A stretch of DNA of 64,000 nt from Solenopsis invicta (taxonomy: Eukaryota > Arthropoda > Insecta > Hymenoptera > Formicidae): positions 26,282,501 to 26,346,500 of the forward strand of contig NC_052668.1 in NCBI RefSeq assembly GCF_016802725.1, in the 5' to 3' direction. Position numbers and translations under genes: made by a program. The notes below the pieces were generated by a model, which made no database searches, had not been told where the DNA came from, and worked only from the letters and a program-made list of their open reading frames with translations. Of the stretch, positions 1-9,780 are shown one piece after another. Position 1 is the stretch's first letter. The number at the start of each line of letters is the position of its first letter.

Positions 1-365
1 ATCCTAATCTTCTGATCGAGCTTCTTTATTCTCTCCATTAGCTTCGGCCACTTGTTATAGTGCTTGATCCCTTGATAAATGTAATAATATGCAGACACGT
101 AACTAATCACCCAGGTTATAAAATACATATACGTAAATATATTGTTGAATATATTAGCCACTTTATTGTAGAAGAAGAAAATTAGTGGGCCGTACGCAAT
201 GTTAATGGAACACACGACTAAGTGCAGGATACGTAGGATTATCGTTACAGTCTTGGGACACTTTCGCGGACGTGCAACACCGACTCCCATGAGCCAGGAG
301 ATGTACGATATTGGACGTAAGATGCGCTCTATCGAAGGCGAATGGATCATTTTCTCTATCTTCAT
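1..365 (-). CDS. gustatory receptor, 5' part of exon 1 (runs off the left edge)
   Basis: The minus-strand frame is open from an ATG at 365-363 to the window edge (121 codons). It begins MKIEKM and continues with the block SIERILRPISYISWLMGVGV and then RPRKCPK, which also opens the other GR genes in this window (SIEHILRPISYxSW). Two hydrophobic segments follow (about residues 40-65 and 75-100), then NKWPKLMERIKKLDQKI, matching the loop before TM3 in the other copies. GRs are seven-pass ligand-gated cation channels of chemosensory neurons with a cytoplasmic N terminus (family knowledge). No stop or frameshift is seen in the visible part. Whether the gene is intact depends on sequence to the left of the window. 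Confidence 0.85.
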   Translation of the reverse strand, partial: MKIEKMIHSPSIERILRPISYISWLMGVGVARPRKCPKTVTIILRILHLVVCSINIAYGPLIFFFYNKVANIFNNIFTYMYFITWVISYVSAYYYIYQGIKHYNKWPKLMERIKKLDQKIR

Positions 366-1189
366 CTGATATCTATTTGCTAATCGAGGTGTTTTGCAAT
401 CGAACATGGCTACTGATTAAAATTGCTCGCGGCAAAGAACTGAAATTGTTTATTAGTGTTGGAGATACGTGCAGTAATTGAATAAAATCTACGTATCAAT
501 GTTTATTTAAGAATGCGTGTTACCTAGTACAGCGCTCATGGCGAACTGCCTGAGCGTGGGCCAGTCAGATTCGGTCGAGAGTTCCTGCGAGCGAAACGCA
601 CGAGCGAGATAATTATAACTCTGCGGAAACGTTTATAGAATTTTGAGCTAACGCGAGTGACCAACAAACTCCGTGCCGGAATTGCTCGATAACAGCGAAA
701 GAACCGCGATTCGCGTGCCTGCTCCGAAGTATACATGAAGCAGTCGTAGCAGTAGTAAAAGAACTTTTGTTCGCGAGGAATTTGTCGCTGTTTAGAGTCA
801 CAATCTTATTGCATCGAGAACTCAGTGATGTAGTGTGCACTGTCATTATAATAAATACGACTCTGACTCAAACTTAGTCGAAATTAATCAAGCTCACCTG
901 CTCCTACACTCATCCCGCTTTCTCGCTCTCACTCACTCACTTCGCAGTTGCTCTCGCTCTCTCACATGCATGACTCCCGTCGTTCACACGCTCTCCAGAT
1001 TCCATACGCATTCTCGCGCGGTGGGTTTTTCGTTTCGTTACAAAAAAAAACAAGCCTGGCTAAACTCATTTCCGCATCGCACACCACGCGCTCTCTCTCT
1101 GAGTGATACCGGCGCTCTGTTCAACGAATCTCGCTCTTGAACATAAAACTGTGGTTCGACGCTTGACAAAGCGTTTCAATAATCTATTG
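366..1189. other. upstream region of the left-edge GR; no gene seen
   Basis: About 820 bases lie between the first GR start and the copia relic. The sequence is AT-rich near the GR, then has a CpG-rich stretch (about 540-720) and a pyrimidine-rich stretch of CTCTCGCTCTCAC type (about 895-965). Short open frames on both strands show no recognisable domain or codon signature and are treated as chance. Confidence 0.5.
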
Positions 1190-1960
1190 ACATATGAACT
1201 CTAATAAATAAATATCGTCTGCTCAATGCGATTTTGTATTATCTCTATACCGACAAAATTGTTTACATCGCTTTCAGTAATTTCAAATGTGTTCCTTAAT
1301 TCAGTGAAGAAATGATTACAAATAATTACAACAGTACAATCAGTTAACACGAGTCCATCGTCGACATACAAAGCTAAATAGATCATTTTTCTTTCAAATT
1401 TGCCAAAATAAACGCATTTATCGGACCTGTTTTTTTTTTAAATCAAATTTTCTCATGAAATTGTTGAATCGATCATTCCAACATCTTGCTGCTTGCTTTA
1501 ACCCGTATATTGATTTATTTAACCGACATACTTTATCGCAATTTACATTTACGCGTTCAGGAACTTTCATGTACAATTCCTCTTTGACTTCACCATTAAT
1601 GAAGGCTGTTTTTGTGTCAAATTTCGTTGTGTCAAATTTCGGCATTTCCTAAATTTTCAATCGCAACAATTGTAAGCAACAAGCGTACTGGAATCATATT
1701 TCATTACCGGTGAGTATATTTTGTCGAAGTTAATATTATACCCGGTTTTTGTGCGAAACTCATGGCACACAATCGTGCTTTCAATCGAACCATTTCGCGA
1801 CCTTCACACAATATAGGTTTTCTTTTGAACACATTTATAGTTAATGACATTCTTTTTCTTTTCCGGTAAACCAACAATCGTCCACGTGTTGTTTCGCTCG
1901 AAGCTTGAAGCTTCTCGTTAGTCGCAATAATCCACTCTTTGGAGTCTCACTACCGGTGAG
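1190..1960 (-). pseudogene. decayed Ty1/copia-type reverse transcriptase fragment
   Basis: Three stretches of copia-type reverse transcriptase are legible on the minus strand in different frames. Near 1858-1903 is an NNTWTIVGLPEKK-like block, typical of the start of the copia RT domain. At 1418-1645 are KTAFINGEVKEELYM and NKSIYGLKQAARCWN, the fingers/palm region. At 1201-1386 is LALYVDDGLVL with the catalytic YVDD. The last two blocks are in different frames, and stops interrupt the first, so this is dead. No integrase, gag or LTRs were found nearby, so it is a truncated internal fragment. Assignment to copia rather than gypsy rests on YVDD and the YGLKQAxRxW block. Confidence 0.85.
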
Positions 1961-2270
1961 GATTTGTAAAACTTATATTTTTTGAGATTTTTTCAATATT
2001 TACATATTTTTCCTTCACTCTATACATATGTTGCGTCTGCGCGCGCACGTGTGTGTGTACGTGGGACATTTTTACTTTCAAATTTTATAACTCAAAAAGA
2101 ACTTATTGAAGAAACACTTCATTATAGTTTTTTAAAAACGTCTCAACTTCAGCTACTAAAATGTTATAAATGGTTGTGTATGTGTTGTATTTTATTATAC
2201 AAAATTAATATTTTTAATTTTACAAAAACTTAAATGTTTAAAACAAAGTGTTCAAAGACTCTCAAGATTT
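1961..2270. other. AT-rich spacer
   Basis: AT-rich sequence with a short GCGCGCACGTGTGTGTGTACGT stretch near 2040-2062. No coding or structural feature is supported. Confidence 0.4.
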
Positions 2271-2558
2271 TACACAAATTAAACGGCTAAAATAGGCTAG
2301 TGAGAGTCAGCGCGGGTATAAGAGCGCAAAACACAATCAATGTTTAAATAGTTATTTATTCATGATGAATTAAAAAAATCTAACGATTTAAATTGATTTT
2401 TTCCTTTTGTAATTCGCTGAAGAGGGCTCCAAAGAGAGCCGAAACGTTCGATTTTTTTAATTCATCATGAATAAATAACTATTTAAACACTGATTGTGTT
2501 TTGCGCTCTTATACCCGCGCTGACTCTCACTAGCCTGTTTAGCCGTTTAATTTGTGTT
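2271..2558. repeat. inverted repeat with ~110-bp arms, probable retroelement or MITE terminus pair
   Basis: The left arm (2271-2380) and right arm (2450-2558) are near-perfect reverse complements. They share ACACAAATTAAACGGCTAAA and GAGAGTCAGCGCGGGTATAA, and the AT-rich stretch ending in CATGATGAATT. The roughly 70-bp centre holds the hammerhead-like motif listed separately. The direct sequence TTAAATGTTTAAA occurs on both sides (about 2231 and 2557), a possible but offset target duplication. The arrangement could be two LTR-like ends in opposite orientation, as in Penelope-like elements, or a hairpin MITE. No protein is encoded. Confidence 0.8.
2417..2445 (+). ncRNA. hammerhead-ribozyme-like core motif
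   Basis: The sequence reads CTGAAGAG, then a GGCTC/GAGCC stem with a 6-nt loop, then GAAAC. This fits the hammerhead core CUGANGA - stem II - GAAA. Hammerhead motifs are known in the LTR-like ends of Penelope-like retroelements and in retrozymes. I could not identify a convincing stem III with the UH cleavage site: the following ACGTTCGAT pairs only poorly. Activity is therefore unproven, and the motif may be a decayed or half ribozyme. Confidence 0.4.
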
Positions 2559-2796
2559 AAATGTTTAAATTATTTTGTACCGCATATCTGCTCATATCTT
2601 TTTCGTAAATTAAATGTTTCTTTACATTTTTCTCCTTACAGAAAGCACTACCAACTTTTTCTTACGCAATGATGTATGTTATACAGTAGTGGAAAATGAA
2701 TTCATTAAGAATAAAATGAATATTGAAAATTATAATTTCTTTTGTGAGTTAATATTTAAATATATATTATTTAAAATGCTAAGATAATTTTTTTTT

Positions 2797-3228
2797 AACA
2801 ACAAATTGATGTAAAACAGTATGCCAAAATAACGAGCAATATTACAATTTTAATAAATTGTAAGTTTAATTTTAAATCAATGTTAACAAGTATCAATCTC
2901 GAAACATGTTTCAATCTAACTTGATCTTGCTCAACCGACGCATTCAAACAAAAAAGAAATTTGATGTTGAGATAGAAGTATAATTACATGTATTAGGTGC
3001 AAGAATCGTTATAGAATTACATGTTTGTTTCAATGATTCTTGCGCCTAATACGTGCAATTATACTTCTATTTCAATATTTATCTTGTTTGTTTGCGTCGG
3101 TTGAGCAAAATCAAGTTGGATCGAAACACGTTTTGAAGTCGATATCTGTTAACATTGATTTAAAATCCATTAAAATTGTGATATTACTCGTTACTTTAGC
3201 TTATTATTCTACATCAATTTGTTGTTGA
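2797..3228. repeat. imperfect fold-back, ~205-bp arms
   Basis: The left arm runs from AACAACAAATTGATGTA (about 2797) to TAGGTGCAAGAATCGTT. The right arm is its reverse complement, from AATGATTCTTGCGCCTAATA to ACATCAATTTGTTGTT (about 3228). Matching segments include ATCAATGTTAACA, TTGCTCAACCGACGCA and ATAGAAGTATAATT. The loop is only about 20-30 bp. Scattered mismatches indicate age. It is probably a MITE or fold-back insertion. The short open frame inside the right arm is not credible as a gene. Confidence 0.85.
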
Positions 3229-4177
3229 TATAAACGAGTGTGTTTGTTGGTTACTTTAAAAAATTGTTTAGATCTTATAACTTTGTTTTATTCTCTATAT
3301 TCGATAATTTCTTATTATAAAACAATATTTTTGTTAGTAATTATATTACTATTGCTTATTAATAACATTACTTTTTACATTATTTTTTATTAATAGTTCC
3401 TACATTTTAATATCGGTGTACATTGAAACTTTATTGTGTAAATTCATGAAAACAAACTAAAAATAAACAAATTATTTTTTCTATTTTAATGTTATTATTA
3501 AACTATTTTGTTATTAATTTATTATTGCGCTTTAAATATCGGTTTTATTTGTTGACCACCTTTTGTAATATTGTTGTTACTATTTTTTTGTTTCTACCTA
3601 AAATTAAGTCAGAAGTCGTCAAAAATAGTTACAAACATTTTATTATCAAATCTTGATAATAATTTTATCAGATTTATTTTTTTTGGCCCCAGTGACGAGT
3701 TGGCTACGATTTCCGTCCCGGAAAGTCGAGAAATTACATGTTCGATTCCTGGCTGTTATTTTTTGCAACAAATTCTTTACAATTTTTTGGGGGTGGGAGG
3801 GTTCACACATTTAGATGCTGGTTAGCATGCATTTTATTAAACTAATTTTCAAATATTTTTAATATCGTGATATTACTATTTCTTGTTTAACTTATAGTTA
3901 AAACTATGTTTTTAAACCAAAAAGTTAATCGATGCGCAGTTTTGTAAATTTGAAAATGTACATAAAATTAGACAACAAAAATCAGCACTAAGATCTAGCT
4001 ACTTATAAGGCTTTTTGGTTAATATTTGTATTTTCATAAATGAGTTGATGTTCTCTATTTATTTATTATTATTTCTTTTGATTATCTAATGTCAGGATTT
4101 AAAAAAATATTATAGTTAGTAGGTAATGGAAATTTAATGCAAAAAAATTTGGCACTTCTAAAAACCTTAAAATGTTT
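3229..4177. other. AT-rich region downstream of the GR gene; one tRNA-like block
   Basis: Low-complexity AT-rich DNA. Around 3684-3765 is a block with a good Pol III B-box (GTTCGATTCC) preceded by GAGTTGGCTACGATTTCCGT, like a tRNA-derived SINE head or an old tRNA pseudogene. It does not fold into a full cloverleaf by eye, so no tRNA is called. Confidence 0.4.
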
Positions 4178-5708
4178 TCATTGTTGCTCCACTTTTGTAT
4201 CTTCGGGTGGATGATAGAATTGAATGAAGATTATAAGATAAGTGATGAGGAACCCGATAAACTGAAAAATAAGTTTATTTCATTTGATTGATTCAAGAGA
4301 TATTATTTACATTGCAATTCGAAAGAAATTAATTCTCGTACATTGTAATGTATAGGTTATATACTCACACCACTGAACAGACGATTGCTTATTTCAAAGA
4401 AATCGCAAGCCGTAAATGCTACTCGATACTGTTGCAGTTGAATCGTAAAATCATTGATCTCTTTTCTGACATAGTCGCGGTCCAAGTTTCTGCGGGAGAA
4501 ATTTTCCAAGGCAACGTAATTCAGATTGTGACCGCTGCTAGGATTTTGTTTGCTGTCCGAGTTTTCAAATGGCAGACACATCTCTAGATTCGGTTGATTC
4601 CTTGCCTTGTTTATCTTATCAATTTTGGCAGGTTTACGATTTAATTCAATTTCGCATATAGATCCTCCGATCTTGTCAGATTCTTGACGCGTTAGTGTGC
4701 AAATCCAACACATCAGGCCAAACTGCGTGATGTACTGTATCCAAACGATATTATTTATCAATATTTGCGTGGAGTTCTTCTGCTCAATACTTATGTAAAT
4801 CATGAATAACGTAGTCACAACCATGCATAAGCAGTTCGCCGAACAAAAAAGGAGATGATAGCCGTGAATATCGTTTACCATGCTGACCAGATGACAAATA
4901 TCTTTATAACAGAATTTACATCTCATTATCATCGCAATTCTTTCAAAGAGTGTATTAAAATCTTGAGCCATACAGATTTACTGTATAAATTACAATACAA
5001 AACATGAAACTTACTGGTATGCAATTTTCTGATGCGTTTAATCTTGAGCACGATCCGTGATGCATCAGACAGCCCATTCAATTGACAGATCAAGTTATTT
5101 ATTATTTGGAATCTATAATAAAGCAAATAGACGACAATATCAAAAACGAAGTTGTTAATCATGGTCAGGGCCACCATGTAATAGAACAGAATGTCAGACA
5201 CGTTAACGTTCGCCGGATTTGTATGGTAGTAATACAGGATGTGTGCAATTTGAAACAAAGGGCACCAAACAAACGTCGTCAGAATCGCTAGCGCTTCGAT
5301 AATTTTTACAGGCCGATTATTTATAGGTGTTTCGTTCCTGATCTCTTGATCAAGCTCCTTTATTCTGTCCATCAGCTTCGGCCACTTGTCGTACTGCTTG
5401 ATCCCATGAAAAATGTTGTAATACGTCGATAAGAAGAGCGTCACAAAGCACATTAAGTATGTAAACTTCAATATGTCGATGTCAGTGAAGGAACTGCCAA
5501 AAATGAGGAGGCGTGTTATACCGTACACCATGTTAAGGATACATGTGGTCAGGTGAGCAAAACGTATGATTATTGTTATAGCTCTGGAGCACTTTCGCGG
5601 ACGAGCAACGCCGACGCCCAAGAGCCAGGAAGTGTACGATATTGGGCGCAAGATGTGCTCTATCGAGGACGAATTGTCTTCAACTTGCACTTGGACATTT
5701 CCTTCCAT
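4178..5708 (-). CDS. gustatory receptor, complete, three exons, long ICL3
   Basis: Exons on the minus strand: 5015-5708 (ATG at 5708; ends phase 1 before GTAAGT), 4369-4901 (after ...AAAG; ends before GTGAGT) and 4178-4261 (after TTTTTCAG; TGA at 4180-4178). The product is 436 residues, a normal GR size. Exon 1 has the SIEHILRPISYTSWLLGVGV opening and four likely membrane segments. Exon 2 has CHLVSMVNDIHG, TM5 and TM6 (ending CWICTLTRQES). Exon 3 carries TYLIIFIQF, the canonical GR TM7 signature. Exon 2 is 144 nt longer than in the 46-64 kb copies. The extra ~48 residues lie after TM6 in the third intracellular loop and are rich in Asn, Lys and Pro. No disabling change was seen. An upstream TTG codon is in frame, but the ATG matches the copies. 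Expected role: a tastant-gated cation channel in sensory-neuron membrane; ligand unknown. Confidence 0.9.
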
Positions 5709-5871
5709 TTTTGCCAATGTATCTTCTTGCTAATTGACGTGTTTTGCAAGCAAGATATTGATTACATTAGAGCTCCTCGCGACACGGAATATACTGAAAC
5801 TTTTCGTTAGATTATCTCAAATAGAACAAGGAACCCCTTCCATATGCGTTTTAATACATAATATCATTGCA

Positions 5872-5905
5872 CATGCGTGGGGATAGCGATGTAATAGCGT
5901 TTGGC
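5872..5905 (-). promoter_or_regulatory. upstream block conserved among GR copies
   Basis: CATGCGT (5872-5878) followed by GATGTAATAGCGTTTGGC (5888-5905) lies about 165-195 bp before the GR start codon. The same pair occurs at nearly the same distance before the GR genes at 47.5 kb and 52.2 kb, as GATGCAATCGCGTTTGGC. The flanks are much less similar to those genes than the block is. It is a candidate shared promoter element or transcription start region. Conservation by recent duplication is less likely here than for the other pair, because this gene is divergent. Confidence 0.4.
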
Positions 5906-8900
5906 GCGTTTCTTAGTTTTTATTGTTTGAGAGTAAAGTGCGAGTACATGCATTTATAATACACTTTTATAATATACAGAGCTCTGAACTGTACTCTATT
6001 ATGAAGTTCCATGTGTAGTCTTTGAATATCGAAGAGTGAAAATTAAATTTATTCTCTTTTTATGATTGTTAATTATAATTATACTATTTTTATGATGTTT
6101 TAAAATATTGTATTAATTATTAAACAATTTATATATTTTGTACTATAAATTCTTTTTATTCTTATTAGTTTTTATTGATGTATAACGCACACATTATTAA
6201 ATTGAGCAATTACATATATGGTTGGGTTTTTTAATACTATAATATATAACTATTAATATTATATAAATTATTTGTATCGTGCATGTATTATAATATTTTG
6301 TACATAAATTAACAATTTTTTTTATTTTTTCCTGTTCTTGATATCATTTTTTCGTGGTTTCCGTTGATCAATAATATGTATGTTATTTATTAAATGGAAA
6401 ATCAGTGAGAATACAAAGAATACTACGAACTACAATATTTTTATGATTAATATTTAAAATCATCGTAAATAATTTTAATATTAATTTTAGCTTTTAAATC
6501 ATTATCTTGTGTACTGTATCTAATCAATTTCTATCTATGGAAGTTTCTTAAAATTTTAAAGTGTTCTCTAAATCATTATTTCTTCCTGTAGTTTTCTTCT
6601 AAAGTTTGTAATGAGAAATTTATGTGGAGCGACCAAGACCGTCAGTTTATTTTATGAATAATAGAGTCCATTTTTGGATTAGATATCGGTGACCCATATT
6701 TGTGAAACTCTGTAGTGTATCTTGGACGCATTAAAATCTGTTTAGTCAGATTTCACAGTGTCTCTAAATAGTCGCTATAAAAACATATTGTATTTCAGAA
6801 TAAGTTTCATACCGACTATTTAGAGATATCATTCAAGTCCAACCGGAAGCAGTTTTAACAAGCTCTGAAATTTATTTTTATTATCAATTTTTAATAATTA
6901 AATTATCATCCAGATATGACAATTATAATAATGTTGTGTAACGACACACCGAAGATGACGTAATAATAAGATCAAAAACGTTTACAACTATGTATTGCTA
7001 ATCATTATCAATAATATTAACATGTATTTTCAGCTCGGTTTATTCTTCTTCCCAATTAAATTTAAAAAATCATTATTAAATATTTATACTATTTATATTA
7101 AAAAAAACCTTTTCTATTTTTGGGATTTTTTTAAGATTTAACACCAAGATTCTGCTGCAACCGTTTATGAGCTTTTTTCGTTTTATATTGTATTGCATTC
7201 AAAATCACTGTCTTGGTTTTAATATTAATTATTATAATAAAAGAGTATGTTCATGAATTTTTAATGATTTCTTGACCACTTTAAATAAATGAAAAAGTAG
7301 TCGGACACGAGATACACGATGACAAAAAAATTTTAACGTGTTATCTTAGGTTAATAAATTATATTAATCTGAAATCACTGTCTATTTATATGTGGCAATA
7401 ACGTCGCTACGATTCATAAAGGGGGGATTCTTTTTCATTAGAATATAAATTGATTCTTTGTTGCATTTCTTGAATCCTACATGTGTGTAGAATTAACCGT
7501 CAGTTAACACATTGGGTGTCGTACACCCGGGCAGTTTACAAAAATGCTTAGTATTCATAAATCGTTTGCTTCTTCTTTTCTAAATATTTCGAGTATCAAG
7601 AGGCGCAGTCGCGTCTTGCGCCAAGTGAACGTGTAGTAAAGAGAGACCGCATCTCTTTACACGAGTCAGCGACTTCCAAGCATACGAGATTATCAGATCT
7701 CATATAAATCACTAAAAATAGAAATATATATGTACTTTTTAATACCGATATATCATTTACAGCACTTTTACTTTGTGTAAATAGAGCATATATTACATGA
7801 TTGACGAATGGTATGTCTTTGAATAGAACTAAAACTTTCGAATTCTGTATACATTTGAACGATACACTGTAAGCATTTTATTCTCGAAGTTTTAATTTTT
7901 TTCAATTATTTTATTTGACATGTCACTGTGATAACAGGAATCGTTCAAATTTTTTTCTTCTTCTGAATCATCTATTATTTCATCATCATCTTTGTGCACA
8001 ATGTCTTTTATTTCCATTTGATTCATCTTGTTGCCATATCAGTAGGCAGAGCACGCATAAATTGATGTCGCCTTGTTTCTACATAAACATTATATGAGAA
8101 CTATTAAATTTTCGGGACCCGGGGGAAAAGGGTGGAAGAATGAGCAAGGGATCGCAGGGAAGGGGGAATGCATTTCTAAAGTGTTCTAAGGAGATGCGGA
8201 GAGATGGAATGTACTTCCAGAATATTCTGAGAACATAGGGAGGGGAAATGCGCTTCTAGAATATTGAGAATATTTCAATTTTACAGTACCACGATCGAGT
8301 AACTTACGCTATCGTATCATTGTTGAATCACACGCTGACCGAGAATTAAAAGAGTAAAAAAATAATATTTTGAAGAGATTACAACGTAAGAAGCCCGACA
8401 ATGTTGTCGCAATAGCAGTAGACAATAAGACTGTACACAATATATATACAAGGGAAAAAATGGAAGGGAAAGTATGTTCCGATTCAACAAAACAAAACGT
8501 GCAAAAAATTGCAAGTATCTATAAATTTTTATACATTTTACATTTTTTTGTACTTTTTTCTGCACTTTGCTTATTGATATTCTTTCTATAGGCTATCTTT
8601 AGTATCATGTTATACACTTTGTCTCTTGGGAAGATTTGCCTTGACCTCCACAGCTTATAAATACATAGACATAGGAATCAGCGTGGAATTCATTTTCTTT
8701 GTAGAATAATACTTATTAGAAATAATCGAGGCAATTAAATAACTGCCTTACGTAACGTGGAAGGTGTTCATCGCAATACGAATATGAATATTGTGCAACT
8801 CGTTAGATTGCGTAATGGAAACATAAAATCAAAATAAGAGGCGCGGTCGCGTCAAGAGGCGCGGTTGTGTCTCGGCGCAAAGTCCAAGCGCAACGAACAA

Positions 8901-9619
8901 ACCGCCTTTCTTTACGCGACTCGGTGATTTTCGTGCACACGAAATCTGATAATCTCAGTAAATGTCAGTTACGGCTAAACCAATCAAGCTCTAAGTAGTC
9001 TTAAACGATAGCTTGGGTAAAATTATATAATATACAAGTATTTTTATTTTTTCTCTCTGTGCCCTACGAGCGGAGATGTCACGATGCAAAGTCTAAATCT
9101 CGAAATTTTCATGTAAGAAACGTCGATCACATCGCCTTCAGGAATTCTCCTTTTAACATTTTTGACACAGAGTAGTGTTGTTACTAACTTTGCAAATTTT
9201 TTTTTATGCTTTTTTTATCTAACAGCTTCAAGTTTTTGTACATTAAAAAATTTTTATTTTTATATAATTTTCTCACACACTTGGCGCCTTGTTTTATTCT
9301 TTTTTTTTAAAGGTATGACTTACATTATACTTATAATGACTGACAAAATTTTTAATTTAAAAAAAAGAATAATAGCTTTCGAATTTATAGTTAAGGCAAT
9401 TTTCATAACGCCCTAATACAACTGATGCAATTTTTGCTGTGGATTCTGATATACACTGCCAGTATTAAAAATCTATAATTCATGTTATGTATACTATAAA
9501 TTTTCAGGACTGGCATTGAATTTCGAAACGTAATCCTGTTGTTACTATTTTGCAAAATTCTTCTGTTAGAATAAATGGTAATTTCGAGGGTTGAAAACAA
9601 TATATCATTCTTGTTATTG
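5906..9619. other. AT-rich intergenic DNA with small repeats, no gene
   Basis: No coding region is supported. Small structures: an inverted pair TCTCTAAATAGTCG (6761-6774) / CGACTATTTAGAGA (6813-6826) enclosing 38 bp; two diverged GC-richer copies of an AAGAGGCGC(A/G)GTCGCGTC block followed by CTTTACRCGA (about 7598-7710 and 8837-8960); and a purine-rich stretch with repeated TTCTAGAATATT-type motifs (about 8120-8270). All open frames are short and lack domains. Confidence 0.45.
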
Positions 9620-9780
9620 TTTATGTTATCTAATTATGTTATCTAATTATGTTATCTATATTTTGAAAAAGATAACACTTTTATTTAAGATAAAGATGGA
9701 AAAAATAATTTATATTATAATAATTTAGATAAAGATAAGAGGAAACTACTTCTTATTCAGATAATTATTTAAATATATTT
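9620..9780 (+). repeat. dispersed repeat B, copy 1
   Basis: It starts with a 13-bp tandem (TTATGTTATCTAA, nearly three copies, 9621-9658). It then has AAAAGATAACACTT, AAATAAAGATGGA-like and TTTAGATAAAGATAAG motifs. The same order of motifs recurs at about 29,930-30,020 on the same strand and, inverted, at about 32,740-32,900. It is diverged, without terminal repeats that I can define. Confidence 0.5.

Noticed and set aside
3684..3765. tRNA gene
   Set aside because: A good B-box, but no matching acceptor arms; at most a SINE head.
4400..4700. Extra intron explaining the long exon 2 of the first complete GR
   Set aside because: The best donor (GTAAAC) and acceptor (TTTCTCCCGCAG) would remove a length not divisible by three and break the frame; without transcripts the segment is kept as coding.
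7490..7535. Second piggyBac-like end (TTAACACATTGGGTGTCG...)
   Set aside because: No inverted partner or second TTAA with matching sequence was found.
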